Assembly (NCBI RefSeq): GCF_001953745.1
Contig: NZ_LWLN01000001.1
Location: 372,001-436,000, forward strand
Direction of reading: 5' to 3'
DNA from: Natrinema saccharevitans
GTDB taxonomy: Archaea; Halobacteriota; Halobacteria; Halobacteriales; Natrialbaceae
Length of the DNA: 64,000 nucleotides
The position numbers and the translations under genes were made by a program. Below are positions 7,481-15,164 of this stretch, piece after piece (the first letter of the stretch is position 1; every line of letters begins with the position of its first letter). The notes below the pieces were generated by a model, which ran no database searches, was not told the DNA's origin, and saw nothing but the letters and a program-made list of their open reading frames with translations.

Positions 7481-10246
7481 TCAGGACGCGTTCTTACAGT
7501 CCGCTATCAACTCCTCGTACTCGCGCTTCGCGCTCTCGTAGGCGTGGCGTTTCTTTTTCAGTTGCTTCTTGTTCACTTTCCCTTTCTCGTATTTCTTTTT
7601 GTACTCCTCGTACTCGCGCTTTGCGCGCTTGTATTCGCGCTTTTTCTTCTTCTTGTTCTTCCCATTATCTCCATCATCTCCATCGTCCCCATCATCGGGC
7701 ACCTTCGTGAACTCCAGAATGTCGCCGTACACCACTGTGCTGCCCACCTGGGCGACCGCTCGGAACTCGTAGGTCGTGCCGGTCTCGAGGTTCGTCGCCG
7801 TCGCGCTGAACGGTCCGGGTTCGGTGCGGACCGCGTCGTCGGTAAACGTCCACACCGTCGTTCCCTTGATGCGGTACAGGAAGTAGACGGTAGCCTCCGT
7901 TTCGCCCTCGAGTTCGAGCAGTTCGCCGTTGAGCGTCGCCGTCGAGCCGTTGACTTCCGTCGCCGGCTCCGTCTCGACGGCCAACTCGTCCGGCCCGAAT
8001 TTGGTGAACGTGAGTGTGGTTCCGAGGAACCGTTCGCCGTTCGCGACCATGACCGCCCGGAATTCGTACGTGGAACCGAGTTCGAGACCCTCGATCCCGG
8101 CGCTGAAGTCGCCGGGTTCGTCGAGCGTCTGGGAGTCGGTGGCGATCCACTCGTCCGCGCCGAGTTCACGCCACTCGAAGAAGACGTCGACGGTATCGAA
8201 GTCCCCGAGATCGAGCAGTTCGCCGTTGAGCGTCGCCGTCGAGCCGTTGATCTCCGTTGCCGGCTCCGTCTCGATGTCGGGGACGCCGGCCTCGGCCTTG
8301 GTGAACGAGACGATCGTTCCGTCCTCACGCGTGCCATCGGCCACGACGACTGCCCGGAATTCGTACGTGTTCCCGGGCTCGAGGCCTTCGATCCCGGCGC
8401 TGAAGTCGCCGGGTTCGTCGAGCGTCTGCGGCGCGGTGGTCGTCCACTCGTCCGCGCCGAGTTCGCGCCACTCGAAGAAGACGTCGACCGTGTCGAAGTC
8501 ACCGATGTCGATCAACTCTCCGTTGAGCGTCGCTGTCGAGCCGTTGACCGCCGTCGCCACCTGCGTTTCGACGATCGGTGCCCCGGGTTCGTCTTTGGTG
8601 AACTCGATGATGGCCCCTTCCTCACGCGTGCCATTCGCCACGACGACCGCCCGGAATTCGTACGTGCCGCCGGGCTCGAGGCCGGCGATCCCGGCGCTGA
8701 AGTCGCCGGGTGCGTCGAGCGTCTGCGGCGCGGTGGTCGTCCACTCGTCCGTGCCGAGTTCGCGCCACTCGAAGAAGACATCGACGGAATCGAAGTCGCC
8801 GAGGTCGAGCAGTTCGCCGTTGAGCGTCGCCGTCGAGCCGTTGACTTCCGTCGCCGGCTCCGTGATGACCTCGGGTACACCTGGCACTGTCTTGGTGAAC
8901 CGAAGCGTGGCCCCTTCGACCCGCTCGCCGTTCGCCAGCCCGACCGCCCGAAACTCGTACGTGGTGCCGGGCTCGAGGCCCTCGATCCCGGCGCTGAAGT
9001 CGCCGGGCGCGTCGAGCGTCTGGGAGTCGGTGGCGATCCACTCGTCCGTGCCGAGTTCGCGCCACTCGAAGAAGACGTCGACGGTGTCGGAGTCGCCGAG
9101 ATCGGTCAGTTCTCCGTTGAGCGTCGCGGTAGAGCCGTTGACCTCCGTCGCCGGGGTCGTTACGACATCGGGGACGGACGGATCGCAACTGATGTCGAGC
9201 GTCGTGATATCGAGACCGATCGCGATACTGTCGGTCTCGAGCGAGTACGTTCCGTCCGCGAGACTCCCCCACGTCGCCGAACCGCCGGCGGGAACCTCCA
9301 TCGTCTCCTCGTACGCGTCGGGGCCGGTGACGGTCACCATCACCGAGACATCGTTGGAGTTCGTTACCGTGATCTCCCCGTCCTCATCGACACACGCCGA
9401 GTCCACTTGCAGGTCGACGAGGTCGCAGTCGCACCCGGTAACCGTCGCCATCTGGAGATTGACGTCGGTCTGAGCGTACAGGCAGCCGTCCACCGTCGCG
9501 TTGGTGAGTACGTTGATTCCCGTCTGGGCCAGCACGATCCCCGCAAAGTTTGCGTCCGTTCCGATCTCGACGCCGGCACCGCCGGCGACCACCCAGACGA
9601 TGTTTTCGGGCTGCGCGCCACCTGTCAGGTTGACGGTCACCCCGCTCGCCGCGGTGAGGTCCCCCGCGATCTGGAAGATCCAGGTGTCGTCCGGGCCGCC
9701 GTCGATGGTGATATCGTCGTCGATCAGGACGTCCGTACTCCAGTTGTAGACGCCCGGAGTAAGCGTCTCTCCGCCGATATTTCCGCCGCCTAACTCCGTG
9801 ACGTCCGGCGGGACGCGGCCGTACGCATCGGTAAACGCGGTTTCCATATCGCTCACGGCCGTGGTCAATCTGGACGGGGTCGGCTCCGCATAATTGGCCG
9901 CGTACACCCGTCCGCCAACCTGCGTCGATGTCGCGAAGACGCCCGTCGCATCCAACGTCAGATCGAATCCGGTTATCGCGGTCGACGCGATCGGACTCAC
10001 GCCAATGTCTCCCGCCACGTCGGAATTGGGAACGCTCGATATTCCGGATTTTGCCAGAATCGAAAAGTCACAGGCCGTTCCGAGATCGACCGGTGCCGGG
10101 CCGTCCGGTTGTTGCGTTTGGACGGCGTTCGTGGACGTGTCTTTCGGATCGTCCTCTTCTCGGACGGCGCCCAGACAGCCGGCGAGGCCAGCCGTGAGTA
10201 GCCCACTCGATGTGATCACCGTTCTTCTGGATGGACTGTAATCCAT
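7481..10246 (-). CDS. Secreted ice-binding-fold (DUF3494) lipoprotein with FN3-like repeats
   Basis: About 921 residues from the ATG at 10246. Residues 1-24 are a Tat-type lipoprotein signal: SRR motif, hydrophobic stretch and lipobox LAGC with Cys24. Residues about 60-280 form a DUF3494 ice-binding-like beta-solenoid (AKSGISSVPNSDVAGDIGVS, TPGVYNWSTDVLIDDDITID, IVWVVAGGAGVEIGT, VLAQTGINVLTNATVDGCLY). A short beta domain follows, then five 99-residue FN3-like repeats, then a DDGDDGDDG linker and a Lys/Glu-rich coiled-coil tail ending NAS. In bacteria and eukaryotes this fold binds ice or serves in adhesion. In a halophile adhesion or surface structure is more likely. An upstream in-frame ATG (10279) would spoil the signal peptide. 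Confidence 0.88.
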   Translation of the reverse strand: MDYSPSRRTVITSSGLLTAGLAGCLGAVREEDDPKDTSTNAVQTQQPDGPAPVDLGTACDFSILAKSGISSVPNSDVAGDIGVSPIASTAITGFDLTLDATGVFATSTQVGGRVYAANYAEPTPSRLTTAVSDMETAFTDAYGRVPPDVTELGGGNIGGETLTPGVYNWSTDVLIDDDITIDGGPDDTWIFQIAGDLTAASGVTVNLTGGAQPENIVWVVAGGAGVEIGTDANFAGIVLAQTGINVLTNATVDGCLYAQTDVNLQMATVTGCDCDLVDLQVDSACVDEDGEITVTNSNDVSVMVTVTGPDAYEETMEVPAGGSATWGSLADGTYSLETDSIAIGLDITTLDISCDPSVPDVVTTPATEVNGSTATLNGELTDLGDSDTVDVFFEWRELGTDEWIATDSQTLDAPGDFSAGIEGLEPGTTYEFRAVGLANGERVEGATLRFTKTVPGVPEVITEPATEVNGSTATLNGELLDLGDFDSVDVFFEWRELGTDEWTTTAPQTLDAPGDFSAGIAGLEPGGTYEFRAVVVANGTREEGAIIEFTKDEPGAPIVETQVATAVNGSTATLNGELIDIGDFDTVDVFFEWRELGADEWTTTAPQTLDEPGDFSAGIEGLEPGNTYEFRAVVVADGTREDGTIVSFTKAEAGVPDIETEPATEINGSTATLNGELLDLGDFDTVDVFFEWRELGADEWIATDSQTLDEPGDFSAGIEGLELGSTYEFRAVMVANGERFLGTTLTFTKFGPDELAVETEPATEVNGSTATLNGELLELEGETEATVYFLYRIKGTTVWTFTDDAVRTEPGPFSATATNLETGTTYEFRAVAQVGSTVVYGDILEFTKVPDDGDDGDDGDNGKNKKKKKREYKRAKREYEEYKKKYEKGKVNKKQLKKKRHAYESAKREYEELIADCKNAS
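7691..9175 (-). repeat. Five tandem 297-bp (99-aa) coding repeats
   Basis: The phrase CGCCGTTGAG or close variants recurs at 7924, 8221, 8518, 8815 and 9112, an exact 297-base period. Each unit encodes PATEVNGSTATLNGEL ... VFFEWRELG ... YEFRAV ... FTK, an FN3-like beta sandwich. The last unit (nearest the C-terminus) is the most divergent (VYFLYRIKG), as expected for an end unit. Confidence 0.95.
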
Positions 10247-10636
10247 ACCTGAAGGCCACTGACATGTATAATTGTTCATTCTGAGCTACTATTGTGGTGG
10301 GAAAATAAGCTGTTGACAAATATTATCCAGACCAAGTTAACCAGTACATTCGAACGCGCCCAACAATCGATCCGACGAGTAGGACGTGATGATACGAATC
10401 TCCGTACGGTTTTGGACCCAGTACCGCAGACGGATCGACGAGCGAGGGCGTCGTTGCAAACTGTACAGTCGTGCTGGGAGGGACGGTATCGATCGCTCAC
10501 TGCGAGTGCCGACTACTGTCTCACGGTACTGACGCTGTGACTCGATGTGGTGCGTCTCGACTCCCTCGAGCGGACCTGTCCCCGGACCCCACCGTCATGA
10601 CCAAAGTGACTTCGGCCGGCAGCCCCAAGGGCGACC
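10247..10636. other. Intergenic region with promoter-like AT-rich part, no gene
   Basis: This 390-base gap separates the lipoprotein gene from the coiled-coil gene. The part next to the lipoprotein gene (10280-10345) is AT-rich (AATATTATCC, GTTAACC) and probably carries its promoter. Nothing else is recognisable. Confidence 0.5.
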
Positions 10637-11140
10637 ATGAGCGACGACGCCGCGGACCCGCTCGCGGTCGAGGACGTAGTCGAGTACTGTCGCACGCAGG
10701 CCGGCCTGCTCTCGGGCAGCGTCGAGACGATGGCCGCGGAGGCCGACGACCTCCTCGACGAGATCGACGCCGAGATGGCCGAAATTCGCTCGCGCCTCGA
10801 GGCCCTGCCCGACGAGGTGCCGGCGACCGAAACCCCTTCGACCGCCGACGTCCCCGACGCCGGCGAGGTCGACGTCGCGGCGATCGAGAAGTTACAGGCG
10901 GAACTCGAGGAGAAACAACTCCTCGTCGAGGCCAAACAGGCCCGGATGCAGGCGTTTCAGGACCTGGCTGCCGACTACACCGACCTCGCCGCGGAACTGT
11001 CCGCGGACGTCGACGACGGGCAGACGGCCCTGACCCGCGTCATCGAGTTCGAGGCCGACGCCGACGCGCCGGCCTACTTCGACGAGCGGGAGACGATGCT
11101 CGAGACGGCCGCCGCGTCGGCCGAGTCGACGTCCGAGTAG
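10637..11140 (+). CDS. Acidic coiled-coil protein, hypothetical
   Basis: A 167-residue protein, very rich in Glu, Asp and Ala. Two helical stretches (about 20-60: EADDLLDEIDAEMAEIRSRLE; about 82-125: AIEKLQAELEEKQLLVEAKQ) have heptad-like spacing, separated by a Pro/Thr-rich linker (PDEVPATETPSTADVPD). No transmembrane segment or catalytic motif. Start ATG at 10637. Could be a structural or scaffold protein; function unknown. Confidence 0.8.
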   Translation: MSDDAADPLAVEDVVEYCRTQAGLLSGSVETMAAEADDLLDEIDAEMAEIRSRLEALPDEVPATETPSTADVPDAGEVDVAAIEKLQAELEEKQLLVEAKQARMQAFQDLAADYTDLAAELSADVDDGQTALTRVIEFEADADAPAYFDERETMLETAAASAESTSE

Positions 11141-11271
11141 CGGGTCGAAAACGAGCGGTTGCGCCGTTTCGGATCGTCGCGGTGCCGGTTCGACCGGCCC
11201 CTATCGTTCCCGATGACAGCTCGTGAAATCAACCGGAACGTTGATTATGGTATCCATTGTCGTGGCACTAC

Positions 11272-12201
11272 ATGACAATCGACTACAGCGATCGCGAGAA
11301 GTCGTACGAACTCTATCGGAAGGGGAAACGGGAGGGGACGTGGGACCCCGACGAGTACGACCTCGAGCGGGATCGGGAGGACTGGGAGTCGTTCACCGAA
11401 GCGGAACAACATCGGTTTCTCGCGACGTGTTCGGGCTTCTACGACGGCGAGGAAGACGTCACCCGGACGCTCGCGCCGTACATGATGGCGCTGGACGCCC
11501 TGCCCAACGAGGAGATGCCCTTCGACACCGTCCAGGAGGAGATGTACCTGGCCCAGCAGGTCTACGAGGAGGCCAAGCACACCGACCTCTTCAGTCGGTA
11601 CTTCGAGACGGTCTTCGACACGCAGGAGACGGCCCCCTACCGCGAGGGCGGCTATCAGGAGCAGGGGTATAGCACGGACGACCTCTACGACACCGCGGAC
11701 GACCTCCTCGCGGCGATCGACCGCGGCGACCGGACCGAACTCGTCTACACTCTCGGGGAGGCCTACCTCAACTACATGGGGATCGTCGAGGCGCAACTCG
11801 CCCGCGGGGGCTACCTCAGCTTCGATCAGATGATCGAACTGAAAGCCGAGGAGATGGGTCGGGACGTCGTCCTCGAGTCGTTCCAGGAAGCCATCGGCAA
11901 GGTCCGACAGGACGAGACCCGCCACATCGAGAACGGCCGCTGGATCTTACGGCAACTGGCCGAGGCCGAACCGGCCGTCGTCACGGACGTCTACGAACCC
12001 CGCATCGAGGAGTACGTCGAGAACCGACTGCTCGCCGACCCGATCTACGACGAGCAGCCCTTCGACGGCTACGACCAGGAGAAGATCGGCAAGCAACTCG
12101 TCCAGTACCTGCAAGACACCGTCGACTACATCGGTGCCGACCGGTTCGACCGGTACGGCGACGTCAGGGCCACGCTCGAGGAACGACAGGCTGCCGACTG
12201 A
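11272..12201 (+). CDS. R2-like ligand-binding oxidase (R2lox) family protein
   Basis: A 309-residue ferritin-like dimetal protein, the size of R2lox (about 310), shorter than many RNR beta subunits. Metal ligands are visible: Glu61 (GEEDV), Glu100-His103 (EAKH), Glu173, Glu215-His218 (ETRH). Tyr168 lies five residues before Glu173 and Val63 two after Glu61, the same spacing as the Tyr-Val pair that forms an ether crosslink in R2lox. No RNR large subunit is adjacent. R2lox assembles a Mn/Fe centre; its physiological substrate is unknown. An upstream in-frame GTG-type start (11257) would add MSWHY; the ATG at 11272 fits better. Confidence 0.8.
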   Translation: MTIDYSDREKSYELYRKGKREGTWDPDEYDLERDREDWESFTEAEQHRFLATCSGFYDGEEDVTRTLAPYMMALDALPNEEMPFDTVQEEMYLAQQVYEEAKHTDLFSRYFETVFDTQETAPYREGGYQEQGYSTDDLYDTADDLLAAIDRGDRTELVYTLGEAYLNYMGIVEAQLARGGYLSFDQMIELKAEEMGRDVVLESFQEAIGKVRQDETRHIENGRWILRQLAEAEPAVVTDVYEPRIEEYVENRLLADPIYDEQPFDGYDQEKIGKQLVQYLQDTVDYIGADRFDRYGDVRATLEERQAAD

Positions 12202-12337
12202 CCCCGCCGGTCCCGTTTCGCCGAAATCGCAACAGCGCCTCGAGCAGTGCGGTCGCGGTCCGTTTGGACGCGGTTCCTTCCCGAGGGGCGGAAACAGGGA
12301 CACATACTTATACTGGCGCGGCTGTCACGTTCACCCG

Positions 12338-13129
12338 ATGGTGTTCGCCCGCATTTCCTCGATCACGTTCGATGCCAGCGATCCGGCCACGACGGTCGCG
12401 ATCGGACGGCTGTTCGCGTACCTCGCGATGGGCGTCGCAGCCGTCGTATTGCTCTACTACGCTCTTATCTACGTGCGAGAGGTGCTGGCGGTCGAAGCCA
12501 CGACCGAACAGTGGTATCTGTTGATCGGCATCGGCGCGGCGATCGTCTACGCCGCCTCCGGCGTCGCCTCGCTGTTGCTCGAGCCGGAGTGGATCGACCG
12601 GTTCGTCGACGGCGCGATCCTCTTTTTCTTCCTCTTTATCGCGCTGGCGATCCGTGCGATGTATCACGACCAGCCGGCCGCGGGCGACCGGTCCCGGCTG
12701 TTGCCGGCGTGGGCGGACTACGTCGTCATCGCCGGCTTCGTCGCCGCGTGGTGGGGGGCCTTCCTCGTGCAGACCGCCTCGACCCGGCTGGTGGTCGCGG
12801 TCGGCTGGATCATCACCTCCGCGTGGGCGGTGTTGTACGGCGTCCGTGCCGTGCAGGTCCACGAGGGGACGACCTTCGCCGCCCTGACGCGACACCTGCT
12901 GCCGGCGATCGTCTGTGTCACCGCCGTCGTCTTCGTCGATCTGGTGACGAACCACCTCGCGGGCTACGGGGCGCTCGCCGACGCCGCCTGGCTCGTCGGC
13001 ACCTCGCTGGTCGCCGCGTTCCTGTTCAACACCGCCGTCGCGATCCGCCAGCAGGGCGGCGAACTCGAGCGGATGTACGACTGGACGACCTGGCGCGACC
13101 AGTCGTTCGACGACGGCTCGCTCGAGTAG
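12338..13129 (+). CDS. Multi-TM membrane protein, hypothetical
   Basis: A 263-residue protein with about seven hydrophobic segments (VAAVVLLYYALIYV near 33-47, LLIGIGAAIVYAASGVASLL near 62-80, ILFFFLFIALAI near 93-105, VVIAGFVAAWWGAFLV, LVVAVGWIITSAWAVLYGV, LLPAIVCVTAVVFVDLV, AWLVGTSLVAAFLFNTAVAI) and a soluble acidic C-terminus. No family motif recognised. ATG at 12338 directly follows a TATA-like ATACTTATAC (12304-12313). Confidence 0.8.
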   Translation: MVFARISSITFDASDPATTVAIGRLFAYLAMGVAAVVLLYYALIYVREVLAVEATTEQWYLLIGIGAAIVYAASGVASLLLEPEWIDRFVDGAILFFFLFIALAIRAMYHDQPAAGDRSRLLPAWADYVVIAGFVAAWWGAFLVQTASTRLVVAVGWIITSAWAVLYGVRAVQVHEGTTFAALTRHLLPAIVCVTAVVFVDLVTNHLAGYGALADAAWLVGTSLVAAFLFNTAVAIRQQGGELERMYDWTTWRDQSFDDGSLE

Positions 13130-13305
13130 CGGACGGTCGCGGCGGCGTGATCGGCTGTTTCGTCGGCGAACGCGACTCCCGGTCCTCGGACCTGACCCGC
13201 TCGGGGTGTCTGTGGACGCGATCGCGGGCGTCCCGTGGATCGATGGCCGCGTCGATGCCGGCGGACTCGCCGGCGGGAATAGTCGCCGATAGCGTGTCGG
13301 TCCGA

Positions 13306-13536
13306 TCAGAGTTCGCCGCGCAGGACGACTTCGTTGTCGACCCGCCGGAGCATGTCCTCGGTGACGACGTCGTCCTCGTCGTCTCAACCGACCGAGGCGA
13401 GGACCTGTTCGGCCAGACTGGGGTCGGGACCGACGTACGCGTTGCCGTTCTCGACGTTCGCGACGATGCCCAGTTCCTTTCCTTCGACGTCGACGACGGT
13501 CTTGCCGACCGCGTCGTCGGTCAGTGGTGTTGTCAC
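13306..13536 (-). pseudogene. PRC-barrel domain gene interrupted by an in-frame TGA
   Basis: From the GTG at 13536 the frame reads MTTPLTDDAVGKTVVDVEGK and on to LAEQVLASVG, then TGA at 13386-13384. Reading past it in the same frame gives DDEDDVVTEDMLRRVDNEVV and LRGEL before a second TGA at 13308-13306. The part after the stop is the usual C-terminal end of haloarchaeal PRC-barrel proteins, which commonly have Trp (TGG) near this position. So the simplest reading is one G-to-A nonsense change. The upstream 50 residues may still be made. No start codon or RBS supports separate translation of the tail, although an ATG is present in it. Confidence 0.75.
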
Positions 13537-13684
13537 GGCGGGACGTTACCGCGGCGATCGGCGTAAACGATCGGCCGTCCCGTGCCGGCGGGGAACTGTG
13601 TCGGCTGTGCGCCCCCGGACTATTTGACGCTGGATGCCGACGGTACGCCTGACGTAACGCGGACCGACCGCACCACGACTACCT

Positions 13685-13834
13685 ATGACACGGACACTCG
13701 AGATCGGTGACGATCTGGCGGAGCGCATCGAAAGCCACTGCGAGGAGGGCCAGTCGCCCGAGGAACTCATCGAGGAACTGGTCTCGATGTACGAGACCGA
13801 AGGCGCGTTCTTACAGGAGGGCTACTCCGAGTAA
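13685..13834 (+). CDS. 49-residue helical protein, possible RHH-like regulator
   Basis: MTRTLEIGDDLAERIESHCE followed by EGQSPEELIEELVSMYETEG. A beta strand and two amphipathic helices resemble the ribbon-helix-helix layout, and such short proteins are widespread in haloarchaea. It ends six bases before the next gene, so the two are likely co-transcribed. Function not known; no partner toxin is adjacent. Confidence 0.75.
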   Translation: MTRTLEIGDDLAERIESHCEEGQSPEELIEELVSMYETEGAFLQEGYSE

Positions 13835-13839
13835 CGGGG

Positions 13840-14532
13840 ATGGCCCTCGAGTACCCCTTCTTTCTGGTCAATTTCAAGACCGCCGAGGGGACGGCCGGCG
13901 ACGATGGCCTCGCGTTCGCGGAGACGATCGACCGCGTCGCCGACGAAACGGGGAGTCGATTCGCCGTCGCCCCGCAACTCCCCGATCTCAGGCGCGTCGC
14001 CGAGCGAACCGACCTGCCCGTCGTCGCGCAGGCGGGTACCCCGCAGTCGGAGTGTGGCGTGGGCGGTCTCACCCTCGAGGCGGTCGCGGCCGCGGGGGCC
14101 GACGCCGTCTTCGTCTCCCATCCCGAGAACGAGGCCGCGTTCACGGCCCTCGAGCGTGCGGTAGACCGGTGTCGCGAACTGGGCCTCGACTCGATCGTCG
14201 CCGTCGAGAGCCGGACGACGACCCGGATGGCGCTCGCCGCCGAGCCGGACTGTCTGCTCTTCGAGCGGCCGGCCGACATCGGCGGCGACGCGGGGCTGAT
14301 CCGGAGCGACCCCGATCGGATCGCGGCGTTCGTCGAGACGGTCGCCGACGAACGCCCGGCGACGAGGACGTTCGTCGGCGGCGGGGTCCGCACCGCCGCG
14401 GACGTCGCCCGCGCGTTCGAGTGTGGCGTTGACGCGACGGGAGCCGCCTCTGCGGCCCTCGAGGCCGCGGATCGGGAGTCGTGGCTGCGATCGATCGCGA
14501 CGGCCGTGCCCTCGACCGGAGCCGCCGACTGA
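13840..14532 (+). CDS. Triosephosphate isomerase-like TIM-barrel protein
   Basis: A 230-residue protein. It keeps TIM landmarks: Asn11 and Lys13 in VNFK, His94 in VSHPEN, Glu142 in FERPADIGG, and the phosphate-binding glycine run FVGGGVRTAADV near 193-203. Archaeal TpiA usually has NHSER and EPPELIGTG at the second and third sites. Here they are changed (HPEN, ERPADIGGD). It may be a divergent second isomerase or a paralog with a different sugar-phosphate substrate. The 49-residue gene is immediately upstream. Confidence 0.7.
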   Translation: MALEYPFFLVNFKTAEGTAGDDGLAFAETIDRVADETGSRFAVAPQLPDLRRVAERTDLPVVAQAGTPQSECGVGGLTLEAVAAAGADAVFVSHPENEAAFTALERAVDRCRELGLDSIVAVESRTTTRMALAAEPDCLLFERPADIGGDAGLIRSDPDRIAAFVETVADERPATRTFVGGGVRTAADVARAFECGVDATGAASAALEAADRESWLRSIATAVPSTGAAD

Positions 14533-14642
14533 CTGCGGTTCGCGGTCGAGCCGCTCGCGACAGTTCGGCGTGCGGGACAGTCAGTCGTCAGTAGGTGTGA
14601 GGGAGCCTGACACTCAAGTGGCTGGTCGGCGTACGGTCCGGT

Positions 14643-15059
14643 ATGCACCAACTGGTCGCGCTCGACGACTCGGAACCGGGGTGGGCGTCCCTCGAGTTCG
14701 CCTGTCGGGAGCATCCCGACGACGAACTCACCGTCGTCCACGCGGTCGATCCGACCGACAGCGGGTACGGCGAGATGGCACATCTGGGACCGGAGGGACT
14801 GCTCGAGCGCCAGCGAGAAGCCGCCGAGGAGTTGCTCGCCGAGGCCGAGGACCGCGCGGCCGAGTACGACTGCGCGCTCGAGACGGAGACGGTCGTGGGC
14901 CAGCCGGCCGACGCGATCGTCGACTACGCCGTCGAGAACGGCGTCGACCGGATCGTCGTCGGGAGTCACGGCCGAACCGGGTTCTCGCGGGTATTGCTCG
15001 GCAGCGTGGCCGAACGGATCGCCCGCCAGGCCCCCGTTCCCGTGACGATCGTTCGCTAG
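14643..15059 (+). CDS. Universal stress protein
   Basis: A 138-residue UspA-fold protein. The ATP-binding signature GSHGRTGFSRVLLGSVAERI (about 108-127) matches the G-2x-G-9x-G(S/T) pattern, so it belongs to the nucleotide-binding class. N-terminal strand MHQLVALDDSEPGWASLEFA is typical. It stands alone between the TIM-like gene and the convergent acyl-CoA synthetase gene. Confidence 0.93.
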   Translation: MHQLVALDDSEPGWASLEFACREHPDDELTVVHAVDPTDSGYGEMAHLGPEGLLERQREAAEELLAEAEDRAAEYDCALETETVVGQPADAIVDYAVENGVDRIVVGSHGRTGFSRVLLGSVAERIARQAPVPVTIVR

Positions 15060-15164
15060 TCGCTCGTTCGTCGTTACAGTGCTCGATCGTCCACCAGTGC
15101 GGTCCGTTCTCGGTCTCGCCTCGCCGACAGCGCGCGCAACCGTCTTCCGGCCGACCGAATCCGG

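Noticed and set aside
7691..9175. CRISPR array
   Set aside because: The 297-base repeats are in-frame coding units of one protein, without spacers; no cas genes in the window.
7382..9793. 803-codon plus-strand frame opposite the repeat lipoprotein
   Set aside because: Antisense shadow of the repeats; the minus-strand protein has signal peptide, domain and repeats.
12308..13387. Minus-strand frame opposite the membrane protein at 12338-13129
   Set aside because: Arg/Asp/Gly-rich shadow; the plus-strand protein shows clear TM helices.
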